Below are positions 1 to 7,566 of a DNA stretch of 18,947 bases, piece after piece. The translations under genes and the position numbers were made by a program. The notes beneath the pieces are model-generated. The model did not search any database. It was not told the DNA's origin and worked only from the letters and a program-made list of their open reading frames with translations. How positions within the stretch are numbered: position 1 is the stretch's first letter; every line of letters begins with the position of its first letter. This DNA is from an uncultured Synergistia bacterium (GTDB taxonomy: Bacteria > Eremiobacterota > SpSt-956 > JAKJGF01): NCBI GenBank assembly GCA_937888925.1, contig CALARM010000331.1, positions 1 to 18,947 on the forward strand, given 5' to 3'.

Positions 1-809
1 TTCCCGAAGATTACAGGGAAATACAGAGAGCTCGATTATGTTCTTGAAACTGTTACGGAAGGCACAGGTGAAAAAGTATGATCTATACTGTTATTACAAT
101 TAAACTGCCTGAACGTTCAGTGTATAATTTTCATATTTACAGGGAAAAATTTTTTTTCAATAAAATAGAAAAAATATTTGGTAGTGAAGATATTCAAACT
201 GGAAATATAAGATTTGACGATGTGTTTAAGATAAAAACCTCCCCTTCTGATAAAATATATGAAGTGTTTACTCCTGATTTACAGAGAAAATTTTTATATG
301 GATCCTATCTCATAAATATGACTCTCTCAGAAAAAAAACTTCAAAATAAAACAGGCCGTATTATAGATAAATACACAGGATCTGCTATATTTAAGCGAAC
401 TTATGGTTGAAATTGCAATAAACGTCTCCGGGAAAGTATAATTTCACATGACAGAATAGATCCTGTATTAGCAGAAGAAAAAAAGATAAAAGCTGTAGCT
501 CAGGCAGAAGAGGAAAGAATAAAATCTATAGCCAGGGCAGAAGAGGAAAAGATAAAAGCTTTATCTGAATTAGAAGAAAGAACCTTAAAAGCTTTGACTC
601 ACGTAGAAGAAAAAAAAATAAAAGATCTGTTTGAGAAAGAGAAAAAAAGTTCAGAAAGAGAAGTTTCTTCTAAAACATTTCTTTCCGATTTTACAAATGA
701 TTTTACTGACTCTTCTCATAAATCTTCCGGAGAAAAACAATGCCCCTCCTGTGGCGCAAATTCACCTGTAGAAAATAATTACTGTATAGACTGCGGGAGA
801 GAAATATGA
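1..809 (+). pseudogene. Frameshifted paralog of the membrane-anchored zinc-ribbon family, 5' truncated by the window
   Basis: The gene aligns along its length with the intact paralogs at 1715-2548 and 2569-3357 but changes frame three times. Frame 1 encodes the start of the shared domain (FPKITGKYRELDYVLETVTEG) and stops at 79-81. Frame 3 continues it from about 75 (IYTVITIKLPE to the stop at 408-410). Frame 1 supplies DLLYLSELMVEIAINVSG at 379-432, and frame 3 resumes at about 432 and runs to the stop at 807-809. The first shift lies in an A-run near 71-75; the second and third compensate each other. The tail carries the family's C-terminal zinc ribbon (CPSCG, then CIDCGREI). Unlike its paralogs it has a charged 11-residue-repeat linker before the ribbon. 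It is probably an inactivated gene; sequencing or assembly indels are the alternative, although neighbouring genes are intact. The 5' end, with any membrane anchor, is outside the window. Confidence 0.8.
474..638 (+). repeat. Five tandem 33-bp units encoding 11-residue coiled-coil repeats
   Basis: Inside the pseudogene, five successive 33-bp units begin at 474, 507, 540, 573 and 606. They encode EEKKIKAVAQA, EEERIKSIARA, EEEKIKALSEL, EERTLKALTHV and EEKKIKDLFEK. The strict 11-residue period with hydrophobic residues at fixed positions is typical of hendecad coiled coils. The two intact paralogs have a different, non-repetitive linker here, so the array arose or was lost after duplication. The first three units are the most similar, which suggests recent unit duplication. 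Confidence 0.75.
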
Positions 810-869
810 GGTAAAAATCTGGCACTTATTAAGTAAAATATATGCCTTAAAAAGGAAAAGGAGAAAAAA

Positions 870-1634
870 ATGAAACAGTGGTATGAAAAACTTTTTGAGA
901 ATTATTCGAACAGTTATGAAAAAGAAGTCTTTACAGCAGGAACATCAGGGGAAGTTGATTTCATAGAAAAGGAAATCAACTATGACAGATCGATAAATAT
1001 ACTTGATATTGGCTGCGGAACAGGGAGACATTCCATAGAATTATCCAGACGGGGATATAAAGTTACAGGTCTGGATCTGTCTCTGTCTATGCTGAATAAA
1101 GCAAAACAAAAGGCAGAGGAAGCAGGAGTGGAGGTAACTTTCATTCAAAAAGATGCAAGAGATTTTGATTTTCATGAAACCTTCGATCTGGCAATTATGC
1201 TCTGTGAAGGTGCTTTTTCCCTTATGGAAACAGATGAAATGAATTATAAAATTTTGCAAAATGCTTATAAATCACTGAAAAATCCGGGGAAATACATATT
1301 TTCCACCCTGAACGGACTATTCCCTCTGGTGCATTCGACAAAAGATTTCTTAAATAATGCTACTCAGGAAGAAGCAATCCGTACCAGTAATTTTGACCTG
1401 ATGACCTTTAGAGAATATTCAGTATATGAAAAAAAAGATGACCATGGAAATAAAATGACACTGGAATGCAATGAACGTTATTACATGCCGTCGGAAATCA
1501 CATGGCTATTGAAAACTGCAGGTTTTAATAAGAGCGACATATATGGATGTAAACTTGGAGCATACAGCAGGAATGATAAACTGACACCTGATGATTATGA
1601 AATGCTTGTAATAGCGGAAAAATTCCGGCAATAA
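870..1634 (+). CDS. Class I SAM-dependent methyltransferase
   Basis: A 254-residue cytoplasmic methyltransferase that should transfer a methyl group from S-adenosylmethionine to an unidentified acceptor. The Rossmann-fold landmarks are in order: motif I ILDIGCGTGRHS (about 44-55), an acidic residue at the end of strand 2 (VTGLDLS, D69), a motif II-like region with D95 (QKDARDFDF), the DLAIMLCEGAFSLM strand (106-119) and the post-helix LKNPGKYIF turn (136-144). This matches the Methyltransf_11/25 type. The remainder (about 150-254) is a lid or substrate region I cannot tie to a known substrate. The ATG at 870 has an AAGGAG ribosome binding site at 858-863. It sits between the zinc-ribbon pseudogene and the intact paralogs on the same strand, which does not reveal its substrate. 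Confidence 0.9.
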   Translation: MKQWYEKLFENYSNSYEKEVFTAGTSGEVDFIEKEINYDRSINILDIGCGTGRHSIELSRRGYKVTGLDLSLSMLNKAKQKAEEAGVEVTFIQKDARDFDFHETFDLAIMLCEGAFSLMETDEMNYKILQNAYKSLKNPGKYIFSTLNGLFPLVHSTKDFLNNATQEEAIRTSNFDLMTFREYSVYEKKDDHGNKMTLECNERYYMPSEITWLLKTAGFNKSDIYGCKLGAYSRNDKLTPDDYEMLVIAEKFRQ

Positions 1635-1714
1635 TCTTAAGAAACATTCATGACAGATAATTGTCACAAAGGAGAATGAAAATTAAATTTTCAAAAGAAG
1701 GGTAAGGAATTGTT

Positions 1715-2548
1715 ATGGAAGCTTTATGTGTACCTGTAGTTTTTTTTGGATTTATTATTTTTCTTATAGCTTATTCTATCCATAGTTTTATTGCCGGTGC
1801 GGATAAAAAGAAAGTGTGGGAAAAATTTGCCGGAGATCATGGACTTAATATTACTCCTGGATTTTTGTTCTCATTTCCAAGGATTACAGGAACGTATAAA
1901 GGTTTTGATTATACTCTACAAACCATTACAGAAGGAGATGGTGACAGCAGTACCACCTATACTGTTATTGCCTTTGAATTACCTAAACCTTCAAAATATA
2001 CTCTTCATATTTATCAGGAAGGCTTTTTTAGTAAAATAGGAAAAATGTTAGGAAGTCAGGATATTCAAACGGGAAATAGAGAGTTTGACGATGCTTTTAT
2101 GATAAAAAGTAATACCTCCTGTATGGTACCGGAGTTACTGACTTCCGAACTGCAGAGAAAAATGATGTATGGACCCCACCTTATAAATATATCTCTTTCA
2201 GAAAATAAACTGGTAAATAAAGCTTTAGGAACTATAACAGAAGAAAAGGATTTGCTATATTTAAGCGAGCTTCTGTGGGAACTTGCAATGAATATCTGCG
2301 GAGAAAAAATCTCTGACTCTTCATACGACATATTTCCCCGGCCTTTAAAACATGACAAATTTCCTGTAACATTAAAAAGTGATATCTTTAATGAAAAATT
2401 ACAGAACAAACAGGAACTTGAAAGTGATTTCACAGGCAATATTACGGACTCTCAATTTTTTTCAAAAGAAGAAAAACGTTGCCCTTTCTGTGGTTGTAAT
2501 TCACCTGCACAAAATAAATATTGTATGGACTGCGGAAGGGAACTGTAG
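1715..2548 (+). CDS. Membrane-anchored zinc-ribbon protein, paralog 1
   Basis: A 277-residue protein of unrecognised function. Residues about 4-28 form a hydrophobic N-terminal membrane segment or uncleaved signal anchor. Residues about 35-205 form the family core, with the pattern G-x-Y-x-G-F-D-Y, then DIQTGNREFDDAFMIKS, LLTSELQRKMMYG and LINISLSENK, then a predicted helix EEKDLLYLSELLWELAM. A polar linker leads to a C-terminal four-cysteine zinc ribbon (C256, C259, C270, C273; CPFCG and CMDCGREL). Such ribbons often end regulatory or scaffold proteins. I cannot name the core domain. The ATG at 1715 is preceded by a TAAGGA motif. The gene lies 20 bp before its paralog at 2569 and is probably cotranscribed with it; they form a tandem duplication together with the pseudogene at 1-809. 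Confidence 0.8.
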   Translation: MEALCVPVVFFGFIIFLIAYSIHSFIAGADKKKVWEKFAGDHGLNITPGFLFSFPRITGTYKGFDYTLQTITEGDGDSSTTYTVIAFELPKPSKYTLHIYQEGFFSKIGKMLGSQDIQTGNREFDDAFMIKSNTSCMVPELLTSELQRKMMYGPHLINISLSENKLVNKALGTITEEKDLLYLSELLWELAMNICGEKISDSSYDIFPRPLKHDKFPVTLKSDIFNEKLQNKQELESDFTGNITDSQFFSKEEKRCPFCGCNSPAQNKYCMDCGREL

Positions 2549-2568
2549 ACAGGCAAAGGAATTCTTTT

Positions 2569-3357
2569 ATGGATTGCACCGTTTGTATGATAATCTTTTT
2601 CTCGCTTCTAATCATTATGACCTTTATCAGTTATTCTCACCATATAAATATGAATAAAATAGAAGTATGGAGGAAATTTTGCGATCATGCAGGACTTACT
2701 ATGACTGCAGAAAAGACATCATTTTTTCCTGTAGTTAAAGGAGTATATAAAGGTTTTGATTATAAGTTAAATGTCAGGAAGGAATACAATGGCACGAGGC
2801 AGATGGAATATACCGTTATTACTATGGAAATACCTGAAGATACAGATTATAATCTCCATATCTATCAGGAAGTTCATAAAAACATGATGGAAACAGATAT
2901 TAACACAGGAAGTATGGAATTTGATCGTGCTTTTATTATAAAAAGCCAGACCCCATATATAATACCGGATTTACTCACTCCTGAATTAAAAAGAAAAATA
3001 TTGTCAGGAAGGCATCTTATAAATATGTCTCTTACAGGAAATAAAGTGGAGAATATAACGGAAGGAATTATAGGAGAAATCCAGGATCTGCTTTATTTAA
3101 GCGAGATCATGTGGGAATTTACAATGAATGCCTGCGGAGAAAATATTTCTGATACTTCAGATGATACGTTTAAGAAACCGTCGAAGATTGATATAATTCA
3201 TGCACAATTACAGAAAAAGAAAGCCCTGGAAAGTGATTTCACGGCTGATACTGCTAACAGCCCGTCTTTTTTAAAGAAAGAGAAAACCTGTCCTTTCTGC
3301 AGTTCTTCTTCACCTTCAGAAAATAAATATTGTATAGAGTGCGGCAGAGAAATATAA
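2569..3357 (+). CDS. Membrane-anchored zinc-ribbon protein, paralog 2
   Basis: A 262-residue paralog of the 1715-2548 product. It has an N-terminal membrane segment (about residues 6-22, CMIIFFSLLIIMTFI), the same core signatures (KGVYKGFDYKL, GSMEFDRAFIIKS, LLTPELKRKILSG, LINMSLTGNK, DLLYLSEIMWEFTMN) and a C-terminal ribbon with C241, C244, C255 and C258. The frame is open back to a TTG at 2521, inside the previous gene. I chose the ATG at 2569 because AAAGGA lies 8 bases before it and because this start aligns the membrane segment with that of paralog 1. Relative to paralog 1 it lacks a short stretch after LHIYQE in the core. Function is unknown. Confidence 0.8.
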   Translation: MDCTVCMIIFFSLLIIMTFISYSHHINMNKIEVWRKFCDHAGLTMTAEKTSFFPVVKGVYKGFDYKLNVRKEYNGTRQMEYTVITMEIPEDTDYNLHIYQEVHKNMMETDINTGSMEFDRAFIIKSQTPYIIPDLLTPELKRKILSGRHLINMSLTGNKVENITEGIIGEIQDLLYLSEIMWEFTMNACGENISDTSDDTFKKPSKIDIIHAQLQKKKALESDFTADTANSPSFLKKEKTCPFCSSSSPSENKYCIECGREI

Positions 3358-3374
3358 AAAACTTTAACAAATTA

Positions 3375-3479
3375 CTATACTTTTGCAGAATTTTGAAAAC
3401 CCGTTGTCCTGTAAGGGCATCCCTCGCGGATGCCCCGCAAGGTAGAATAAGGCTTTGTTTAAAAAGTGCAAAAGTATAG
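3375..3479. repeat. Nested inverted-repeat element (MITE-like or structured intergenic repeat)
   Basis: Perfect 13-bp outer arms, CTATACTTTTGCA at 3375-3387 and its reverse complement at 3467-3479, enclose a GC-rich core with a perfect 8-bp hairpin (GGGCATCC 3415-3422, loop CTCGC, GGATGCCC 3428-3435). A near copy of the right arm, TGCAAAACTATAG (12 of 13 bases), lies at 3503-3515. The core's composition contrasts with the AT-rich surroundings. The architecture resembles a small non-autonomous element. A transcript structure that ends the zinc-ribbon operon is possible, but no T-run follows the hairpin. No ORF is visible inside. Confidence 0.6.
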
Positions 3480-3570
3480 CAAATTATAATCTTTAAAAAA
3501 AATGCAAAACTATAGAAATATTTTATACAAAATTAATACCGGGAATCTTCTTTTAATTATCTGCATCTAT

Positions 3571-3576
3571 TATAAT
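3571..3576 (+). promoter_or_regulatory. Possible -10 box before the Fer4_5 gene
   Basis: A perfect TATAAT stands 25 bases before the ATG at 3596 and just upstream of the strong AAGGAGGTG ribosome binding site (3583-3590). The sequence 17 bases upstream (TTCTTT, 3548-3553) is a poor -35 match, so this is only a weak promoter candidate in AT-rich DNA. Confidence 0.3.
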
Positions 3577-3595
3577 AAAACAAGGAGGTGTCATA

Positions 3596-4165
3596 ATGGA
3601 AGAAAAAAAAGAAAAGAAAAAAGCAGTACCTAAAAAATTCTTTATAAAAAAGCCTGCTGTTAACAGGTTTCAGCGCTTTTCATGGATAATGGTTCCCCTA
3701 ATATCACTTGGTGGCTTATGGTATCCCAAGCTGGGTCTTTTATTGCTGGCTATGATGATCTTTTTTCTTATATTCTCTTATTTCAAAGGCAGATTCTGGT
3801 GCGGTAATCTATGTCCCAGAGGGGCCTTTGTTGAAATTTTTATTAAACCCATATCATTCTACGGGAAAATCCCGCCTCTTCTGAGTTCAAAATATTTTCG
3901 TCTTTTTGTAGTAATAGTTTTTATGACGGTATTTACTCTGAGAACAAGAGCAGCTTTTGTAACTTCTGTCACTACAGCAGATGTTCTGGACAGATGGGGC
4001 TTTGTTTTTGTGACTCTCTGCCTTGTTACGACTGTTATAGCTGTTATTGTAGGAGTGCTGTTTTCACCCAGGGCATGGTGTACATTCTGCCCTATGGGAA
4101 CAATACAAAAATCCATTTATTCTTTAAACAAAGGTAACAAAGGGAAAAAAGACCATTATTATTAA
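3596..4165 (+). CDS. Fer4_5-type membrane iron-sulfur protein (NapH/polyferredoxin-like)
   Basis: A 189-residue integral membrane protein with a lysine-rich N-terminus, hydrophobic segments at about 29-62, 102-122 and 134-156, and two short cysteine motifs, WCGNLCPRGAF (C69, C73) and WCTFCPMGTIQ (C162, C165). Paired motifs of this sort after membrane helices are the hallmark of the Fer4_5 domain found in NapH, NosR/CcoG-type and related membrane electron-transfer proteins. It is shorter than NapH and has no classical CxxCxxCxxxCP ferredoxin motifs, so it is probably a membrane redox subunit or a maturation factor. The start has a near-perfect AAGGAGG ribosome binding site. It probably forms an operon with the FmdB-like gene 18 bp downstream. 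Confidence 0.8.
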   Translation: MEEKKEKKKAVPKKFFIKKPAVNRFQRFSWIMVPLISLGGLWYPKLGLLLLAMMIFFLIFSYFKGRFWCGNLCPRGAFVEIFIKPISFYGKIPPLLSSKYFRLFVVIVFMTVFTLRTRAAFVTSVTTADVLDRWGFVFVTLCLVTTVIAVIVGVLFSPRAWCTFCPMGTIQKSIYSLNKGNKGKKDHYY

Positions 4166-4183
4166 AAAAAGGAGTATTTTTAT

Positions 4184-4363
4184 ATGCCCATATATGAATA
4201 TAAATGTAAAAAATGTCTGAAAAAATTCGAAGAAATTCAAAAAATCGGAGAAGACGGACGCAATCTTTCCTGTCCCGTATGCGGTGAAGGGGAACCGAAA
4301 AAATTAATTTCATCTTTTTCATCAAAGGCGGAAAATTCCTGCAGTCCTTCAGGATTTTCCTGA
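4184..4363 (+). CDS. FmdB-family small zinc-ribbon protein
   Basis: A 59-residue protein beginning MPIYEYKCKKCLKKFEEI, the signature opening of FmdB/CxxC-CxxC-SSSS regulatory-type zinc ribbons. Zinc ligands are C8, C11, C30 and C33. The SSFSSKAENSCSPSGFS tail, with serine, cysteine and glycine, is also usual for the family. The function of these proteins is largely unknown; FmdB was proposed as a regulator of amide metabolism. AAAGGAG ends 9 bases before the ATG, and the preceding Fer4_5 gene stops 18 bp upstream, so the two are probably cotranslated. A hairpin TCAGGA/TCCTGA (4349-4363) overlaps the stop codon but no T-run follows. Confidence 0.88.
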   Translation: MPIYEYKCKKCLKKFEEIQKIGEDGRNLSCPVCGEGEPKKLISSFSSKAENSCSPSGFS

Positions 4364-4547
4364 GGGCCCAAAAAATAAAGAGCCGTGCAGATCTATTACA
4401 TATACAGTATTTTATCGTAAGACTTTTTGTTTTTACGAAGATTGGTATTTCGAGTAATTCTAAAAAAACAATTAAAATAACCATTTAAATGTTCTTTTAC
4501 CGGGAAATATATTTTCTTTGGTTCACCTGGAAGTCGTATATTTGATA

Positions 4548-4581
4548 ATAATTTAAGGGTATAGGAATTTTCATTTTTAAT
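4548..4581 (+). repeat. 34-bp dispersed repeat, copy A
   Basis: This segment matches the reverse complement of 18141-18174 at 29 of 34 positions, including an uninterrupted GTATAGGAATTTTC. It lies five bases before the 52-bp repeat. AT-rich sequence weakens the significance of the match taken alone. Confidence 0.5.
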
Positions 4582-4586
4582 GGTGT

Positions 4587-4638
4587 AAAATAAAGCTTTA
4601 GATGAAAATTATGTAGAGGTAGTTTATCTAAATAATTT
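4587..4638 (+). repeat. 52-bp dispersed repeat, copy A
   Basis: These 52 bases match the reverse complement of 18836-18887 at 47 positions without gaps. The shared sequence includes TTTAGATGAAAATTA, GTAGAGG and GTTTATCTAAATAATTT. The unit is an imperfect palindrome (TTTAGAT...ATCTAAA). Copy A stands in a convergent gap, whereas copy B stands directly upstream of a gene. Confidence 0.75.
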
Positions 4639-4650
4639 ATTTTTTAGATA
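4625..4650. repeat. AT-rich inverted repeat after the pseudopilin operon
   Basis: TATCTAAA (4625-4632) and TTTAGATA (4643-4650) form an 8-bp stem with a 10-base loop, 21 bp beyond the stop of the last pseudopilin gene and overlapping the 52-bp repeat. A stem this weak with no T-tract is a poor terminator candidate, but it is the best structure present. Confidence 0.35.
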
Positions 4651-4670
4651 CTTGCTTCACGACTGTTACT

Positions 4671-6371
4671 CTAAATATTTTCTATAAGCCATGATTTAAT
4701 AATAAAATCTGATGATATTCCTCCACCACCGGCTCCCTGTAAAGCTTTCAAATAACTCGGATCATAAGTAAGTTTAAAATCTTTACATTTGACGTTAAGT
4801 TTCCCTTTACCTGCTATCAAAGGGTCTCCATAGGTAATTCCACCGCTGGTTATAAGAGAACCTGTAATTATAAGTTCCTTACCGATAATATTTGACATTA
4901 TATCTTCATGAGAATAAAGAAGGCCATTAAATTTTGCGACATCCTTATTGGATGACACATTGATATCACCTCTTGCAACAACAGCTATTCCGTCTTTCCC
5001 TGCTGATAAGGTAATAGGGTCTCTGGCATTTATTGTTACTGCTCCCTGAGAATATATGGAACCTTTGCCGGTTAAAGAGCCATCAAACATTGATAAATTT
5101 CCGTACATTGGCTTATCTACATAAGGGGAAACAGGTATTATACCCGGATTTACAGGATCCCTTTTATCCGGATGATCTTTTACAGTAGGGTCAATCACAT
5201 TGGCCCCATTGGTACATTTAGCAGGGTCAATAGAAACATAATAATCACTCCACCTGGTTGTATCAATAGCGCATGTCTGAGAGTTATAATTTTCCAGATA
5301 GATATACGCTCCATTTTTTATCATTATACCATCACCTTTTAATAAAACCATATTACCTTTTATCCTGATATCTCCTTCAACTGATAAAGTTCCGCCATCG
5401 CTTTTCATTGCATTTTTAAGAATTACATCTGCAACAGGAGTTCCGTCTGTATTACAGACTCCTGAACCGGTAATTTTATATGTCAGAACATCATCATTAG
5501 GATCGGCAGGAGTACCTTTATCATCATAAAAATCGTATTCCGTTCCGTTTAATATATAAGTTCCCGAAGGTATCTCAGGTGCTGTCGCATCAGTATCTAA
5601 AGAAACTATATTTACATCAGGAGGTATTTTTGTTGTCCCCCCATCTTTATTAATAGATTGCCCCTGAATTACACATACTCCATAATCCGGAGCGGTAGTA
5701 TTATTGGAGCCGGCTACACCGCCATGAATATTTATTTTTTTTGCATCTATAGTGACTGAATTTGAAATATTCAGGTTCGACCAGATTACAGGGAGCGAAG
5801 AATCGGCGCTACTGATATCTATATCATTATCAGATTCCAGATAAACACTGTCGGCACCTCCGACAGTTAAAGGATCACTGCCGGAATTTTCATCAGGAAT
5901 TACGATAACATCTACCCTGACAATAATATTTCCTACTTTTGCATAAGAGACTATATAAATAGACTCAGGAGGAATTACTTTACCCGTAGAAGGAATTGTA
6001 AAAGCTGTTCCGCTACTGAGATTATTGCAGGAGTACTGAAATTTTACAGTTGAAAGCCACCAGGGAACACCGGCACCTGACTGGTCGAAGGATATATAAT
6101 AAAGCTTATCTTTATAAAAATCAGGGCTACAGGAGTCAGGTAGTTCCTCAGAAGACGTGCCATAAAGATTTTCACCTATAATTCTTCCTATAGCCTCTTT
6201 TATTCCGCAGTCTGCAAGATCTATAGCCTGTTGTTTTTGACTGTAATATCCTATATAAAAAAGATTGGAAAGTGACATATTTGCCATTGCAACACCTATG
6301 ATTAAAAGAACTACTATAATCCATAATGTCATTATTAATACTATAGCTTTCTGTTTTCCCATGTTTTTCAT
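4671..6371 (-). CDS. GspK/PilX-like pseudopilin with large beta-helical domain (trio B)
   Basis: A 566-residue exported pilin-like protein. The N-terminus, MKNMGKQKA followed by IVLIMTLWIIVVLLIIGVAMANMS, has a short basic leader and one hydrophobic helix. The VLIMTLWII pattern is close to GspK (VALLVVLWV), and as in GspK the +5 residue is not glutamate (here M). The residue before the expected cleavage is A rather than the usual G. The motif DLADCGIKEAIGRI (about 52-65) is the amphipathic helix usual after PilX/GspK anchors. From about 180 onward, many short strands (DIDISS, NLNISNSVTIDAKKINIHG, GAVTINA, GDINVSS) suggest a right-handed beta-helix ending in LTYDPSYLKAL. The ATG at 6371 has AAGGAGA five bases upstream. 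It is the last gene of the operon and is probably a tip or minor component. Confidence 0.75.
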   Translation of the reverse strand: MKNMGKQKAIVLIMTLWIIVVLLIIGVAMANMSLSNLFYIGYYSQKQQAIDLADCGIKEAIGRIIGENLYGTSSEELPDSCSPDFYKDKLYYISFDQSGAGVPWWLSTVKFQYSCNNLSSGTAFTIPSTGKVIPPESIYIVSYAKVGNIIVRVDVIVIPDENSGSDPLTVGGADSVYLESDNDIDISSADSSLPVIWSNLNISNSVTIDAKKINIHGGVAGSNNTTAPDYGVCVIQGQSINKDGGTTKIPPDVNIVSLDTDATAPEIPSGTYILNGTEYDFYDDKGTPADPNDDVLTYKITGSGVCNTDGTPVADVILKNAMKSDGGTLSVEGDIRIKGNMVLLKGDGIMIKNGAYIYLENYNSQTCAIDTTRWSDYYVSIDPAKCTNGANVIDPTVKDHPDKRDPVNPGIIPVSPYVDKPMYGNLSMFDGSLTGKGSIYSQGAVTINARDPITLSAGKDGIAVVARGDINVSSNKDVAKFNGLLYSHEDIMSNIIGKELIITGSLITSGGITYGDPLIAGKGKLNVKCKDFKLTYDPSYLKALQGAGGGGISSDFIIKSWLIENI

Positions 6372-6390
6372 ATTATCTCCTTTTTAGATA

Positions 6391-7053
6391 TTAATTATTC
6401 ATTGGTATTACAACAAGTTTTTCTCTGGCAGGCTTAAAGCCCTTTTCTTTATTCCTGGGATCTATTATTTCTATTTCAATAGTTATAGATCTGGTTATAT
6501 CATTTCTTGTAAATTTCAGGGAATCGACAAAATATGCTGCAGGAGAGTCAGGTTTTATATCAACATGGGTAGCAGTTTTATAATAAGTCAGAAGTTGTGG
6601 AGAACCGGTTCCGTCAGGGAAATAAAATTCTTCAAGGATCTCTCCCGGAGCAGTTCCCTGAGCAGTTCCCATTGAAATTTCTCTTTTCCAGATCTTATTG
6701 CTATTTTTATAATAGAGTATATATTTATACCACAGCAATGTTCCATCTGTATCATCAGTATGAGACAGACTATTATCATCATAAGGACAGGGGAAAGCTA
6801 TTACAGGGTTATTCGGATCTGTCGTATCATCTATAGATATATATGCGTAATTTGAAATAATAAGTTCTCTGTATATCCTGTTAAGAAAGGTCAGAGCAGT
6901 CTGGGTAGTATCCATTTTATTAGAACTAAACCTGAGCCCGTAAAGCCCTTTTGCAAGGAGTGCATAAATGACTGTCATAAGGAGACTCATTATAAGGAAT
7001 GCAAGAATAGTTTCCATTATTGATATACCTTTATAACTTTTTTTTATCAACAT
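6391..7053 (-). CDS. GspJ/PilW-like minor pseudopilin (trio B)
   Basis: A 220-residue prepilin. The leader MLIKKSYKG precedes ISIMETILAFLIMSLLMTVIYALLA, giving a class III cleavage site after G9 with glutamate at mature position 5. The following segment (LRFSSNKMDTTQTALTFLNRIYRELI) is the amphipathic alpha-1C region typical of PilW/GspJ, where 'tal..l...ireli' recurs. The C-terminal half (about 150-215) is beta-rich, ending in TIEIEIIDPRN and EKLVVIP. It lies 16 bp after the PilV-like gene and 19 bp before the GspK-like gene, so the trio is probably one transcript. Ribosome binding is weak (AAGAAAG about 11 bases upstream). Confidence 0.78.
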   Translation of the reverse strand: MLIKKSYKGISIMETILAFLIMSLLMTVIYALLAKGLYGLRFSSNKMDTTQTALTFLNRIYRELIISNYAYISIDDTTDPNNPVIAFPCPYDDNSLSHTDDTDGTLLWYKYILYYKNSNKIWKREISMGTAQGTAPGEILEEFYFPDGTGSPQLLTYYKTATHVDIKPDSPAAYFVDSLKFTRNDITRSITIEIEIIDPRNKEKGFKPAREKLVVIPMNN

Positions 7054-7069
7054 ATAAATTCACACTTTC

Positions 7070-7495
7070 TTATGGCTTATAATAAAGTACCAGATTTGTT
7101 TTTACACAGACAAGCTTATCTCCTGGCGTATTAGAAACTTCAGACAGTGGAACATTATATACGACCATATTTACAGTCTTTATCTCATTTCCTGTAATAC
7201 CGGTACCATAGTCATATCCGTCTACATGATATAAAAAATAAAAAGGTGATTCTACTTTATCGGAATAGGTATTGCCAGCGTTTAATCCGTTAAATCCCAG
7301 TTTATCAATTTTTCCTTTTTCTTCTATAAGTATATTTGTAGCCTTAAGCATAGCCTCACTTTTCTTACATGCCTGAAGGGCGGATATAAGGAGGCCTGCT
7401 ATTACAACTATAGCAGTGGCAAGCAGAAAAGTACCCCAGAGAACCTCTATAAGAGTAAAGCCTGTCAGTGTTTTTTTATCAAAAAATTTTATCAT
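7070..7495 (-). CDS. GspI/PilV-like minor pseudopilin (trio B)
   Basis: A 141-residue prepilin with the best class III signal in the window: MIKFFDKKTLTG then FTLIEVLWGTFLLATAIVVIAGLLISAL, with G at -1, F at +1 and E at +5. The downstream ACKKSEAMLKATNILIEEKGKIDKLGF matches the helix of PilV/GspI minor pilins, and a small beta domain follows (to residue 141). AAAGGA lies about 14 bases before the ATG, rather far away. It is first in trio B, 186 bp after the small zinc-ribbon gene, with the palindromic heptamer element in between. A prepilin peptidase and assembly ATPase are required but are not encoded here. Confidence 0.82.
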   Translation of the reverse strand: MIKFFDKKTLTGFTLIEVLWGTFLLATAIVVIAGLLISALQACKKSEAMLKATNILIEEKGKIDKLGFNGLNAGNTYSDKVESPFYFLYHVDGYDYGTGITGNEIKTVNMVVYNVPLSEVSNTPGDKLVCVKTNLVLYYKP

Positions 7496-7566
7496 TTTCT
7501 AGCATAAATTCCTTTCCTGTATGAAAATCATAGTTAGTTTCATAAACAATGTATAAGTAATAATCT

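Larger units (their letters stand above)
4364..4670. other. Convergent intergenic region with dispersed repeats, no gene seen
   Basis: This 307-bp gap lies between the FmdB-like gene and the 3' end of the pseudopilin operon. I see no coding sequence in either direction. It holds a 6-bp hairpin TCGTAA/TTACGA (4415-4420 and 4433-4438), the octamer TACCGGGA (4498-4505), two segments repeated near the DUF1847-like gene (4548-4581 and 4587-4638), and an AT-rich inverted repeat at 4625-4650. No convincing intrinsic terminator with a T-tract is visible for either operon. Confidence 0.6.

Noticed and set aside
1651..1692. Palindromes TGACA/TGTCA (1651-1666) and GAAAATTAAATTTTC (1678-1692) before paralog 1
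   Set aside because: Short and AT-rich, with no second copy elsewhere in the window; not enough to call an operator.
1677..1706. Possible nine-residue leader peptide (MKIKFSKEG) before paralog 1
   Set aside because: The GGAG motif is only one base from the ATG, too close for a normal ribosome binding site, and nothing suggests attenuation.
2521..2568. TTG-initiated extension of zinc-ribbon paralog 2 into the previous gene
   Set aside because: The ATG at 2569 has AAAGGA at the right distance and aligns the membrane segment with paralog 1.
4092..4484. Minus-strand open frame over the FmdB-like gene
   Set aside because: The plus strand encodes an unmistakable FmdB start (MPIYEYKCKKC) with a good ribosome binding site; the antisense frame shows nothing.
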